Shown here one piece after another: positions 23,987 through 32,300 of a stretch of DNA of 32,867 bases. A model generated the notes under the pieces. The model saw nothing but the letters and a program-made list of their open reading frames with translations. It searched no databases and was not told the origin of the DNA. Source of the DNA: LSUCC0057 sp042091915 (GTDB taxonomy: Bacteria > Pseudomonadota > Gammaproteobacteria > Pseudomonadales > Porticoccaceae). Both the position numbers and the translations under genes were made by a program. The DNA lies in the NCBI GenBank assembly GCA_042091915.1, contig JBELGO010000008.1, positions 1-32,867 of the forward strand, written 5' to 3'. Each line of letters starts with the position of its first letter. Position 1 is the stretch's first letter.

Positions 23987-25252
23987 TCAGAGCTGAGCCG
24001 CTAAAAAGGCTGCTAACTCTGTCTGCGGCAAGGTCACTTGCTCTGCATCGCTGCGCAAAAATTTCACCACCACGCTCTGCGCAGCCGCCTCATCCTCACC
24101 TAAAATGAGCGCCACTTGAGCGCCGCTGCGATCGGCACGTTTGAGCTGCGATTTGAAGCTTCCGCCGCCACAGTCTAGCTGCAGCCGCCAATCGCCGGCG
24201 GAGCGCAACTGTTCCGCCAAACTTTGTGCTTGAAGAGCGACATCCCCCACCGCGGCGAGATAGATGTCGATCTGCTGAGCCACACTATCCGGGAGCTGCT
24301 GCAAAGCGTCAAGCAGAAGCACCAATCGCTCAACGCCCATAGCCAAACCTACCGCTGGGCAGGGTTTACCACCGAGCTGTTCGACCAACCCATCATAGCG
24401 ACCCCCTGCGCAGACAGTCCCCTGGGCACCGAGTGCATCGGTAACCCATTCAAAAACCGTTTTTGAGTAGTAATCGAGCCCGCGAACCAGGCGCGGATTA
24501 ACCTGATAGCTGACGCCGGCGTTGTCGAGCAAGGCACACAGTTGCGCAAAGTGATTGCGCGACTCTTCATCGATGAAGTCGGCAAGCACTGGAGCGTCAG
24601 CTAACAGGGCCTGGGTAGCGGCACTTTTACTGTCTAAAATTCGCAGTGGATTGCTACCGAGACGGCGCTGGCTGTCTTCATCTAACTGTTCGTGATGTGC
24701 TTGCAGGTACTCTACCAAGGCACTGCGATAGCGGCTTCTGTCTGACGCCGTACCCAGCGAGTTAATTTGCAGTGTCACTGCATCTTGGATACCCAGTTCG
24801 CGCCACAAACGCGCCGTAAAAACCAATAATTCAGCATCAATCTCGGGGCCAGACATGCCAAATGTCTCAACGCCAATTTGATGAAACTGGCGCAACCTTC
24901 CCTTTTGCGGGCGCTCGTGACGGAACATCGGTCCGGCGTACCAGAGCCTTTGTAGCTGATTATGCAGAAGACCGTTTTGGATCGCGGCGCGAACACAGCC
25001 AGCCGTGCCCTCAGGGCGCAATGTCAGCTGATCTCCATTGCGGTCATCAAAGGTATACATCTCTTTTTCGACAATATCGGTCACTTCACCGATGGAGCGC
25101 TTAAACAACTCGGTTGACTCAACTATCGGAAAGCGAATTTCGCCATACCCGTAGCGAGCGAGTAGGCTGCCAACGGTTTTTTCCAAATACTGCCAGTGTG
25201 GCGATTCGCTAGGCAGTAAGTCGTTCATGCCGCGAATTGACTGCAATTTCAT
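23987..25252 (-). CDS. hisS: HisS, histidyl-tRNA synthetase
   Basis: Class II aminoacyl-tRNA synthetase that charges tRNA-His. The protein has 421 residues (E. coli 424). It begins with the family sequence IRGMNDLLP. Motif 2 is at about 105-131 (YAGPMFRHERPQKGRLRQF). The histidine-A motif LVRGLDYYS is at 255-263, and the GGRYDGL (283-289) and motif 3 GLAMGVERL (302-310) complete the active site. A C-terminal anticodon-binding domain follows (from about 325). It sits between ispG (27 bases upstream) and yfgM. Confidence 0.98.
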   Translation of the reverse strand: MKLQSIRGMNDLLPSESPHWQYLEKTVGSLLARYGYGEIRFPIVESTELFKRSIGEVTDIVEKEMYTFDDRNGDQLTLRPEGTAGCVRAAIQNGLLHNQLQRLWYAGPMFRHERPQKGRLRQFHQIGVETFGMSGPEIDAELLVFTARLWRELGIQDAVTLQINSLGTASDRSRYRSALVEYLQAHHEQLDEDSQRRLGSNPLRILDSKSAATQALLADAPVLADFIDEESRNHFAQLCALLDNAGVSYQVNPRLVRGLDYYSKTVFEWVTDALGAQGTVCAGGRYDGLVEQLGGKPCPAVGLAMGVERLVLLLDALQQLPDSVAQQIDIYLAAVGDVALQAQSLAEQLRSAGDWRLQLDCGGGSFKSQLKRADRSGAQVALILGEDEAAAQSVVVKFLRSDAEQVTLPQTELAAFLAAQL

Positions 25253-25279
25253 GCTTTAACCCTTTTAATTCGAGTGCGC

Positions 25280-26392
25280 TTAACCTTTTACGATTAAGTC
25301 TGCTTCGCTCTCTGCTTTGCGCGCGGCGCGCTCGCGCACCAGTCGCTCTAATTCATCTACCAAATTATCGTTGTCTAGCTTTTGTGTTGGTGCACCGTCG
25401 ATATAGACCAAATTGGCCGGTGTTCCGCCGGTCAACCCTACATCGCTCTCTTTCGCTTCACCTGGCCCGTTGACGATACAGCCAATAATCGAGACGTCCA
25501 TCGCAGTATCGATATCTTCTAGCCGCGTCTCAAGCTCGTTGACGGTGGCGATGACATCAAAGTTTTGACGCGAACAACTCGGGCAAGCAATAAAATTGAT
25601 GCCTTTGCTGCGCAGGCGCAAACTGCGCAACATATCCCAGGCCACTTTCACTTCTTCAACTGGGTCTGCGGCCAATGAAATTCGCACTGTGTCACCAATG
25701 CCCTCCATCAACAGCGCACCTAAGCCGACAGCTGACTTAACTGTGCCCGAGCGCAATCCGCCTGCTTCGGTAATACCCAAGTGTAGCGGCTGTTCAATTT
25801 GGCTGGCCAGCTGGCGATAAGCCGCTGTTGCCATAAAGATGTCTGACGCCTTGACGCTAACTTTAAAATCTTGGAAATCGTAACGGTCGAGTAACTCAAC
25901 ATTGCGCATCGCCGATTCGACCATCGCTTCAGCGGTCGGTTCACTGTACTTGCGCAATAACTCTTTACCCAGCGAACCGGCATTGACGCCAATACGGATA
26001 GGGATATTTTTATCGCGCGCCGAGGCAATCACCTCGCGCAGGCGGTCTTCGCGGGTAATATTGCCCGGGTTGATACGCAGACAGTCAACGCCCAGCTCGG
26101 CAACCCGCAAAGCAATATGGTGATCAAAATGGATATCCGCCACCAGCGGTACCGAGACACGCTGGCGAATCTGACCAAACGCCTCGGCAGCTTCCAGCGA
26201 GGGCACCGAAACGCGCACGATATCAGCGCCGGCAGCGACAATGCGCTCGATCTGCGCGACCGTAGCCGGCACATCGCAGGTCTCTGTATTGGTCATGCTC
26301 TGCACAGAGATCGGTGCACCGCCTCCGACGGGGACATCACCGACCATAATCTGCCGCGAATAACGGCGCTTTATTGGTGATTCACTGAACAT
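25280..26392 (-). CDS. ispG: IspG, 4-hydroxy-3-methylbut-2-enyl diphosphate synthase
   Basis: Sixth enzyme of the MEP pathway, a 4Fe-4S protein that reductively opens the cyclic diphosphate made by IspF. From the ATG at 26392 it has 370 residues (E. coli 372). Cluster ligands are C270 and C273 (ACPSCSRQ), C305 (IIGCIVNGPGE) and E312. The TIM-barrel half has QSMTNT at 31-36 and IGVNAGSLG at 134-142. A longer frame back to 26500 exists but lies inside pilF and adds 36 unrelated residues. CAGGAG at 26405-26400, seven bases before the ATG, decides the start. It overlaps the pilF end by 11 bases. The Fe-S cluster is presumably supplied by the isc genes upstream. Confidence 0.97.
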   Translation of the reverse strand: MFSESPIKRRYSRQIMVGDVPVGGGAPISVQSMTNTETCDVPATVAQIERIVAAGADIVRVSVPSLEAAEAFGQIRQRVSVPLVADIHFDHHIALRVAELGVDCLRINPGNITREDRLREVIASARDKNIPIRIGVNAGSLGKELLRKYSEPTAEAMVESAMRNVELLDRYDFQDFKVSVKASDIFMATAAYRQLASQIEQPLHLGITEAGGLRSGTVKSAVGLGALLMEGIGDTVRISLAADPVEEVKVAWDMLRSLRLRSKGINFIACPSCSRQNFDVIATVNELETRLEDIDTAMDVSIIGCIVNGPGEAKESDVGLTGGTPANLVYIDGAPTQKLDNDNLVDELERLVRERAARKAESEADLIVKG

Positions 26393-27185
26393 CAACGCGC
26401 TCCTGAATACGACTGCTGCCAACGGCAAACTTTTCGTGATAGGCCGCCGCCTGGCTGGAGTTGGGGAACAAATTGCGCAGCGCAAGTCCAGCACTGGCAA
26501 ACAAATCGGGAATATCCAATAGCGCCGCCAACTGCACTTCTAACCACAAGCTGCTTGCGCTGGGTGAAGCGAGTGTGTCGAACTGTTGCAACTGAGCCAG
26601 TGCCAGCTGCCAATTGCGCTGTTCAAAAAGTACTTGAGCACTGGCCAAATAGGGCTCGGCGAAGTTTGGTGCCAGTAAAATGGCTTTGCGGTATGCCTCC
26701 AGCGCTGCAGCACTACTGCCCAGTTGATGCTCGGAGAGCCCCAAAATATACAGAGATTGCGGTCGGCGCTCGGCACTCAGGTCGCTGCTGGCCAATAACA
26801 TCTGCTCGCGTGCCGCTGCTCTATCGCCCTCGCGATAGAGCAGCGCTCCAAAATTGTAGTGGGCCAGTGTGTAAGTCGGCTTAGCGGTAATGGCGCGACG
26901 ATAAAAATCGCTGGCCAGTGCCGGGTTGCCTTCCATCTGATAGAGCAGTGCATAACCGTGCCAAAGCTCTGCGGCAGCGTCATCCACCGCTGCGGCTTTG
27001 CGCAGATGGATGTTGGCTAAATCGCGCTTGCCAGCATCAATATAACGCAGGGCCAAATTGAGATGGGCATCAAATGAGGCCTGTTGCGATGCATTGAGCG
27101 CGCCGGGTGCAGTTAACTGCGCACACCCAGCGAGCAGCAGAACTATCGCAGCACAGATAGCCTTAGCCACTGGCAATAATCTCAT
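26382..27185 (-). CDS. pilF: PilF/PilW, type IV pilus biogenesis lipoprotein with TPR repeats
   Basis: Outer-membrane lipoprotein that helps the PilQ secretin assemble. From the ATG at 27185 it has 267 residues, with lipobox LLLAGC (C21). Tetratricopeptide repeats fill most of the protein: LALRYIDAGKRDLANIHLRKA, LWHGYALLYQMEGN, AHYNFGALLYREGD and LYILGLSEHQLG, then AYRKAILLAPNFAEPYLASAQVLFEQ. A GTG at 27197 would add four residues. Neither start has a clear ribosome-binding site, and both lie inside rlmN (23-base overlap), suggesting coupled translation. The gene implies type IV pili elsewhere in the genome. rodZ, which usually follows it, is missing. Confidence 0.9.
   Translation of the reverse strand: MRLLPVAKAICAAIVLLLAGCAQLTAPGALNASQQASFDAHLNLALRYIDAGKRDLANIHLRKAAAVDDAAAELWHGYALLYQMEGNPALASDFYRRAITAKPTYTLAHYNFGALLYREGDRAAAREQMLLASSDLSAERRPQSLYILGLSEHQLGSSAAALEAYRKAILLAPNFAEPYLASAQVLFEQRNWQLALAQLQQFDTLASPSASSLWLEVQLAALLDIPDLFASAGLALRNLFPNSSQAAAYHEKFAVGSSRIQERVDVQ
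26400..26405 (-). promoter_or_regulatory. ispG ribosome-binding site
   Basis: CAGGAG on the minus strand, seven bases before the ATG at 26392 and inside the 3' end of pilF. It supports the 370-residue IspG and not the longer frame. Confidence 0.7.
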
Positions 27186-28329
27186 CGCGCGCAGCACGTT
27201 TGGCGCGGTGGCGCTCGCTGCGGCGAGTTTTATCGTTGACCGAGCCGGCTAATTGGCCACACGCGGCGGCAATATCATCGCCGCGCGTAGTGCGCACGGT
27301 GACGATATAACCGGCCTGCTGCAAAATATCGCGGAAGCGGTGCAGCGAGTTGTTGCTGACCTTTTTATAATCGACTGCATCAAACGGATTGAAGGGAATC
27401 AAATTAATTTTGCACGGCAGGTCCGCCAACAGTGCAGCTAACTGCTCTGCGTGCTCTCTGCGGTCATTGACCTGATCAATCAACGTGTACTCAACGGTGA
27501 TCTTGCGATGTACATCTGGCATCTTGGTCAGATAGCGGCGCGAGGCGTCTATCAGCTGGGCCAAAGGGTACTTGCGATTGATGGGCACCAGCTCGTTGCG
27601 CAGCTCGTCGTTGGGTGCATGCAGTGAAATCGCCAGCGATACGTCAATTTCGTCACCGAGTTTTTCAATCATCGGTACGACACCGGCGGTACTCAACGTC
27701 ACGCGGCGTTTAGAGAGCCCGTAACCGTTGTCGGCGAGCATCAAACTCATAGCATCGACAACATTGCGGTAGTTCATGAGCGGCTCGCCCATCCCCATCA
27801 TCACCACGTTAGTGACACGGCGGCTCGCTTTCGGATCGAACTGGCCAAAGTGTTTGGCGGCAATCCACACCTGGCCAATAATTTCGGCTGCAGTGAGATC
27901 GCGGTTAAAGCCCTGTTTGCCGGTGGCACAGAAGCTGCAATCCAGCGAACAACCCACCTGCGAAGAGACACAGAGTGTGCCGCGATCGCGCTCGGGAATG
28001 TACACCGTTTCAATACAGCTGCCACCGGCGACGCGAATTATCCACTTGCAAGTGCCGTCCACAGAGTCGTGGCGCTCAACTACTTCTGGCGCGCGAATCT
28101 CGGCGACAGCAGCGAGCTTTTCCCGCAGCGACTTAGCGACATTGGTCATCTGCTCAAAGTCGTCGACACCCGCTTGGTGAATCCACTTCATCACCTGAGT
28201 GGCGCGGAAGCGTTTCTCACCCAACTCGAGGAAAAATTCTTCCAGACGGGAAGCAGAAAGCCCCAAGAGGTTAGTTTTCTCCTCCTGGGGCTCTACTGCT
28301 AGCGGCTGGTTGTCAGCTGGCTGACTCAT
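27163..28329 (-). CDS. rlmN: RlmN, 23S rRNA A2503 / tRNA A37 C2-methyltransferase
   Basis: Radical SAM enzyme that methylates C2 of A2503 in 23S rRNA and A37 in some tRNAs. The protein has 388 residues. The 4Fe-4S triad is C127, C131 and C134 (GCSLDCSFCATG). The two mechanistic cysteines correspond to C357 (AAACGQL, methylated cysteine) and C120 (TLCVSSQ). MGMGEPLMNYRNV is the family SAM-binding segment. The C-terminal tail is strongly basic (KTRRSERHRAKRAAR), and the N-terminus carries a short hydrophilic extension. As an Fe-S enzyme it fits the isc context. Confidence 0.97.
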   Translation of the reverse strand: MSQPADNQPLAVEPQEEKTNLLGLSASRLEEFFLELGEKRFRATQVMKWIHQAGVDDFEQMTNVAKSLREKLAAVAEIRAPEVVERHDSVDGTCKWIIRVAGGSCIETVYIPERDRGTLCVSSQVGCSLDCSFCATGKQGFNRDLTAAEIIGQVWIAAKHFGQFDPKASRRVTNVVMMGMGEPLMNYRNVVDAMSLMLADNGYGLSKRRVTLSTAGVVPMIEKLGDEIDVSLAISLHAPNDELRNELVPINRKYPLAQLIDASRRYLTKMPDVHRKITVEYTLIDQVNDRREHAEQLAALLADLPCKINLIPFNPFDAVDYKKVSNNSLHRFRDILQQAGYIVTVRTTRGDDIAAACGQLAGSVNDKTRRSERHRAKRAARDEIIASG

Positions 28330-28366
28330 CGCTGTTCTCTGCCTGAAAAGGGCTTATTGGTGCTAC

Positions 28367-28792
28367 TTAGCGGGCGCAGAGCTCGCTCTCTTGAAAAAAG
28401 TAGCTGATCTCGCGAGCCGCTGAAGTCGCCGAGTCTGAACCGTGAACGGCGTTGGCATCGATAGACTCAGCAAAGTCCGCGCGGATAGTACCGGCATCTG
28501 CTTCTTTGGGGTTAGTGGCACCCATCAAGTCGCGATTTTTCAGTACTGCACCCTCGCCTTCAAGCACCTGAACAGTGACGGGGCCTGAAGTCATAAATGC
28601 GACCAGATCTTTAAAGAAGGGGCGCTCGGCGTGCTCAGCGTAGAAACCCTCAGCGTCAGCCTGGCTCAAGTGAACCATTTTAGCGGCGACAATTTTCAAA
28701 CCAGCAGATTCAAAACGGCTGTAGATTTGACCGATAACATTTTTTGCTACTGCATCGGGCTTGATAATAGAAAGGGTGCGTTCAGTCGCCAT
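28367..28792 (-). CDS. ndk: Nucleoside diphosphate kinase
   Basis: Transfers the gamma phosphate from ATP to other (deoxy)nucleoside diphosphates through a phosphohistidine. The protein has 141 residues. The catalytic histidine is H118 in NAVHGSDS. The Kpn-loop region and the GATNPKEADAGTIRADF segment are conserved. CGGAG lies seven bases before the ATG. A 143-base gap separates it from iscX, so it may have its own promoter. Candidate boxes in the gap are weak (TTGCTG-17-GATTAT on the minus strand). Confidence 0.98.
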   Translation of the reverse strand: MATERTLSIIKPDAVAKNVIGQIYSRFESAGLKIVAAKMVHLSQADAEGFYAEHAERPFFKDLVAFMTSGPVTVQVLEGEGAVLKNRDLMGATNPKEADAGTIRADFAESIDANAVHGSDSATSAAREISYFFQESELCAR

Positions 28793-28935
28793 GAGGGGCT
28801 CCGTAGTTAGGTTGCAAGTTTAAGTTAAAAAGATTGTAGAAATAATCGCTTAACGCCACTGCGCCAGCAATTTACAGGATGCGGATTTTACCCCCAGCAG
28901 CGGCCAACAACAATGCTTTTCTGGCCGAGTACAGT
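28793..28935 (-). other. iscX-ndk intergenic region
   Basis: The largest gap inside the isc-to-ftsB run. On the minus strand it holds CGGCCA and TGGCCG arms 15 bases apart just after iscX, with no U-run, then weak promoter-like boxes (TTGCTG and GATTAT with 17-base spacing) before ndk. It may mark the end of the isc operon, but neither signal is strong. Confidence 0.3.
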
Positions 28936-29133
28936 CTAGTCCGCTTCGTCTATCCAGGCTTGTTGGATCGCTTCGAGCACTTTTTCACCGCTGCGTTGCG
29001 GGTCATCGTCAAATTGCTCAAGCGCAATTACCCAGTTGCGCAAATCAACAAAATTTACCTGCAACGGGTCAACATCAGGATGCTGCTCTGAGAGCTCAAT
29101 CGCAATATCCAATACATCTGTCCACTTCAACAC
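28936..29133 (-). CDS. iscX: IscX, Fe-S assembly regulator
   Basis: Small acidic protein that binds IscS and iron and modulates the rate of cluster assembly, possibly as a frataxin-like adaptor. The protein has 65 residues (E. coli 66). Family features are the N-terminal LKWTDVLDIA, the LRNWVIALEQFDDDPQ core and the C-terminal AIQQAWIDEA. The start is GTG at 29133, supported by GAGGA (29145-29141) seven bases upstream. As usual it closes the isc operon, 31 bases after fdx. Confidence 0.96.
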   Translation of the reverse strand: MLKWTDVLDIAIELSEQHPDVDPLQVNFVDLRNWVIALEQFDDDPQRSGEKVLEAIQQAWIDEAD

Positions 29134-29164
29134 TGTTTATTCCTCGCTCTGCAGACAGCGCCCA

Positions 29165-29503
29165 TCAATGGCGCTCTGAAACCATATTAATGGTGTATTT
29201 GGGCAGCTCTACCACCAAATCGGCGTCGGCCACAGCCGCCTGACAGGAGAGCCGTGAGTCCGGATCAACGCCCCAGGCTTTGTCTAGGTAGTCCTCTTCG
29301 AGCTCGTCGGCTTCGACCAGTGTCTCAAAGCCCTCGCGAACATGCACATGACAGGTGGTGCAAGCGCAGGATTTTTCGCAGGCATGCTCGATATCAATAC
29401 CATTTTGCAGTGCCAAATCGCAGATAGTAATACCGGGTTCGGCTTCTATCACTTTACCTTCTGGGCACATTTCGGCGTGCGGTAAAAAGACCACTTTTGG
29501 CAT
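29165..29503 (-). CDS. fdx: ISC-type 2Fe-2S ferredoxin
   Basis: Electron donor for cluster formation on IscU, and a candidate electron source for other Fe-S enzymes. The protein has 112 residues. Cluster ligands C42, C48, C51 and C87 match the E. coli pattern (ACEKSCACTTCHV and LSCQ), with the extra non-ligand C46. The loop between them and the DPDSRLSCQA segment are typical for the adrenodoxin-like class. Its start overlaps the hscA stop by one base (TAATG). Confidence 0.97.
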   Translation of the reverse strand: MPKVVFLPHAEMCPEGKVIEAEPGITICDLALQNGIDIEHACEKSCACTTCHVHVREGFETLVEADELEEDYLDKAWGVDPDSRLSCQAAVADADLVVELPKYTINMVSERH

Positions 29504-31380
29504 TACAGCTCTCCTTCTAATTGATCCAGGGTTTGTCCAGACAGCGCTTTCTTCACCGCAGCATCCATTCTGCGCGCAGCAAACGACTCGCTGCCCTTGG
29601 CCACAGACTCGATTTTACGCGCCAGCTGGCGATGCTCAGTAGTGGTATCGCGCAGCTGTTTTAGCTCGTCAAGTGACTTAACCAGGCACTCCAACTCTGA
29701 AGCATCTAGCAGTGCCTCGCCATCAGCATCAATCGCGGCGCGAATATCTTCAATAATACGGTCTGCTTCAACTTGCTGCTCACGCAATGCACGTGCAGCC
29801 ATATCATCGCGAGCGTAGCTGAAAGACTCTTGCAACATACGGGTGACTTCAGATTCCTCAAGCCCGTAGGAGGGCTTGACCTCGATACGCGCCTCGACAC
29901 CGCTAGTCATCTCACGGGCGGCAACACTCAACAAACCGTCGGCATCCACTTGATAGGTGACGCGTATTTTCGCCGAGCCGGCGGTCATCGGCGGAATACC
30001 GCGCAACTCAAACCGCGCCAGAGAGCGGCAGTCGCTGACTAGCTCGCGCTCACCTTGCACAACATGCACGGCAAGAGCCGTTTGGCCATCTTTAAAAGTA
30101 GTGAACTCTTGCGCCTTGGCCACCGGGATAGTGGTGTTGCGGTGAATAATTTTTTCAACCAAACCGCCCATAGTTTCAATACCCAATGAGAGCGGAATAA
30201 CATCCAGAAGCAGCATATCATCGCCACTTTTATTGCCGATTAATACATCGGCCTGCAGCGCTGCACCGAGCGCCACTACCTCGTCGGGGTCGAGGTGACA
30301 GAGCGGCTCTTTGGAAAAGTATTCGGCGACTTTTTCGCGCACCCGCAGCGCGCGCGTTGAACCGCCGACTAAAATCACATTGTCGATATCATCTACTTTC
30401 ACACCAGCATCAGCCAGTGACCGCCTGCAGCTGCGCAGCGTTTTTGCCACCAGCGGGTCGATCAGCTCGGCCAATTGAGCACGATCAAGCTCTACACTCT
30501 GATCGCCCACCTTAACAGTTGTGCTCTCCACTTCACTGAGCTGCTGCTTGGCACTCTTGGCCGCAGCCAACAGCTGGCGCTGCACTTGTGGTGCCATATC
30601 TGAGCCAATCTGACACTGCTCGCGCAACCACTCCGCCACCGCGCGATCAAAGTCATCGCCGCCTAAGGCGGAGTCGCCACCGCTGGCAAGCACTTCAAAG
30701 ACACCGCGGGTCAACCGCAATATCGATATGTCAAAGGTACCGCCGCCGAGGTCGTAAACTGCAATAGTCCCTTCGCCAGCACTGTCCAGCCCATAGGCGA
30801 TAGCTGCAGCGGTCGGCTCGTTGAGCAGCCGCAAAACTTTCAAGCCGGCCAGCATAGCGGCGTCTTTTGTCGCCTGACGCTGTGCATCATCGAAGTAAGC
30901 AGGAACAGTGATTACTGCGCCGTCCAGATCGCCGCCAAGCGCCAGCTCCGCACGCCGCTCTAGGGAGGCGAGCAGCTCGGCCGAGGCTTGCACGGGACTA
31001 ATCGCGCCTGCTGCGGTGGCAAATTTGGGCATACCAGCCTCACCACCTGCAGCAAATTGATAAGGCAGCTGTTCACCAAATAGAGCAACATCCTCCAGCC
31101 CGCGGCCCATAAAACGCTTAACCGAAATCAACGTATTGAGTGGGTCACTGAGATCGTGTTCCAGCGCCTCATAACCGACACAGCTCAAACCCTGTTTGTC
31201 GTAGTGCAGCACTGACGGCAGCAGCGCGCGGCCCTGCTCGTCATTGAGAATGGTCGATGTTCCGCTGCGCACGGTTGCCACCAGCGAATTGGTCGTACCC
31301 AGATCTATACCGACAGCGCGTTTGCGCTGATGCGGCTCAGGAGATAGGCCAGGTTCAGAAATTTGCAGTAGTGCCGCCAC
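29503..31380 (-). CDS. hscA: HscA, Hsp70-type chaperone for IscU
   Basis: Specialised Hsp70 that, with HscB, binds the LPPVK motif of IscU and promotes transfer of the new cluster to acceptors. The protein has 625 residues (E. coli 616). The nucleotide-binding domain begins at about 22 with VGIDLGTTNSLV, and carries LRLLNEPTAAAIAYG, YDLGGGTFDISIL and LVGGSTRALRV. The substrate-binding domain follows from about 395 and a helical lid completes the protein. The start is GTG at 31380, overlapping the hscB stop by one base (TAGTG). The N-terminus has a short extension before the ATPase core, as in other HscA proteins. Confidence 0.97.
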   Translation of the reverse strand: MAALLQISEPGLSPEPHQRKRAVGIDLGTTNSLVATVRSGTSTILNDEQGRALLPSVLHYDKQGLSCVGYEALEHDLSDPLNTLISVKRFMGRGLEDVALFGEQLPYQFAAGGEAGMPKFATAAGAISPVQASAELLASLERRAELALGGDLDGAVITVPAYFDDAQRQATKDAAMLAGLKVLRLLNEPTAAAIAYGLDSAGEGTIAVYDLGGGTFDISILRLTRGVFEVLASGGDSALGGDDFDRAVAEWLREQCQIGSDMAPQVQRQLLAAAKSAKQQLSEVESTTVKVGDQSVELDRAQLAELIDPLVAKTLRSCRRSLADAGVKVDDIDNVILVGGSTRALRVREKVAEYFSKEPLCHLDPDEVVALGAALQADVLIGNKSGDDMLLLDVIPLSLGIETMGGLVEKIIHRNTTIPVAKAQEFTTFKDGQTALAVHVVQGERELVSDCRSLARFELRGIPPMTAGSAKIRVTYQVDADGLLSVAAREMTSGVEARIEVKPSYGLEESEVTRMLQESFSYARDDMAARALREQQVEADRIIEDIRAAIDADGEALLDASELECLVKSLDELKQLRDTTTEHRQLARKIESVAKGSESFAARRMDAAVKKALSGQTLDQLEGEL

Positions 31381-31910
31381 TAGCGATCCTCTAAGTCTTG
31401 TTCTAATTCGTCCAGCTGATCGAGCAATTTAGCAAAGAATTGCAGCTTTGCCACTGCGTCAACTGCACGCTGAAAATCCTCATCGGTGTGCGCCTGGGTA
31501 AAACTCTCTTCGCACTCGACAAATTTCACTTCGACAGAGGAGCGCAGCTGCTCGAGCTCATCGAAGGGCTGGGGGTGTTCAAAGAGCTCTTCCATCCTCT
31601 CGCGCAGCGCAATCTGTTCCATTAAAAACAGCCCATCGCGAGTCACTTGGCTTTCGTAATCCGCCTCTACACCGGCCAACTCGAGAAGATACTGAGCTCG
31701 CGCCAACGGCGACTTCAGAGCTGAGTAAGCTTGATTGATAAAAGCGGCCTGCTGGACTGCTTCACGCACCTCGGCATCGCTGCCAGCGGCGGCACGATCG
31801 GGGTGATAGCGTTGCTGCAAGGCACGGAAAGCCGCATCCAGCTCGCGACGGTTAACGTCATAGCTAACCGGCAAGCCAAACAGTGAGAAGTAATCTTTTG
31901 AGAGCGGCAT
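31380..31910 (-). CDS. hscB: HscB, J-domain co-chaperone
   Basis: Delivers IscU to HscA and stimulates its ATPase. The protein has 176 residues (E. coli 171). The N-terminal J domain starts DYFSLFGLP and carries the HPD motif at 36-38 (RYHPDRA). A C-terminal three-helix bundle (about 88-176) binds IscU, and is rich in acidic residues at the end. AGGG lies a few bases before the ATG. The gene is separated from iscA by 64 bases that contain a stable hairpin. Confidence 0.95.
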   Translation of the reverse strand: MPLSKDYFSLFGLPVSYDVNRRELDAAFRALQQRYHPDRAAAGSDAEVREAVQQAAFINQAYSALKSPLARAQYLLELAGVEADYESQVTRDGLFLMEQIALRERMEELFEHPQPFDELEQLRSSVEVKFVECEESFTQAHTDEDFQRAVDAVAKLQFFAKLLDQLDELEQDLEDR

Positions 31911-31929
31911 AATAGAGCCCTATAAAGTC

Positions 31930-31951
31930 ATCAGCGCCCGCAGGCGCTGAT
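31930..31951 (-). promoter_or_regulatory. Intercistronic hairpin with UGCG tetraloop between iscA and hscB
   Basis: In mRNA sense AUCAGCGCC pairs perfectly with GGCGCUGAU around the loop UGCG: nine base pairs closed by C-G, which fits the very stable cUNCGg tetraloop class. On the opposite strand the loop is CGCA, not a stable class. It is not followed by a U-run, so an mRNA-processing, stabilising or partial-termination role is more likely than a full terminator. Confidence 0.6.
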
Positions 31952-31974
31952 AAAAAGAGTCGACAAGAAGGCGG

Positions 31975-32298
31975 TTAAACGTGGAAGCTTTCGCCGCAAC
32001 CACACTCATCTTTAACATTGGGGTTGCGAAACTCAAACCCCTCATTAAGGCCTTCCTTCACGTAATCCAACTCTGTGCCGTCCAGATAGAGCAAGCTTTT
32101 AGGATCAATCACCAACTTGACGTCACCGCAGGCAAACACTTCATCCTCCGGCGCTGCCTCATCGACGAACTCCAACACGTAAGAGAGCCCCGAGCAGCCC
32201 GTGGTTCTCACGCCCAGGCGAATACCGACACCTTTGCCGCGACCCGCTAGGTGTCGAGCAACGTGTTCCTCAGCTGCTGGAGTCATGCTGATAGCCAT
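31975..32298 (-). CDS. iscA: IscA, A-type Fe-S carrier
   Basis: Carrier that receives clusters or iron and delivers them to apo-proteins, especially 4Fe-4S enzymes. The protein has 107 residues (E. coli 107). The three conserved ligands are C35 (TTGCSGLSY), C99 and C101 (DECGCGESF). It starts two bases after the iscU stop, with AGAGAG upstream inside iscU. The conserved neighbours iscU and hscB distinguish it from ErpA and SufA. Confidence 0.97.
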   Translation of the reverse strand: MAISMTPAAEEHVARHLAGRGKGVGIRLGVRTTGCSGLSYVLEFVDEAAPEDEVFACGDVKLVIDPKSLLYLDGTELDYVKEGLNEGFEFRNPNVKDECGCGESFHV

Positions 32299-32300
32299 AA

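Noticed and set aside
26393..26500. N-terminal extension of IspG
   Set aside because: The extra 36 residues are encoded inside pilF in another frame, match nothing in IspG, and a good ribosome-binding site favours the ATG at 26392.
28890..28935. CGGCCA/TGGCCG hairpin after iscX as a terminator
   Set aside because: A stem of about six pairs, a 15-base loop and no U-tract, so termination is not supported by sequence.
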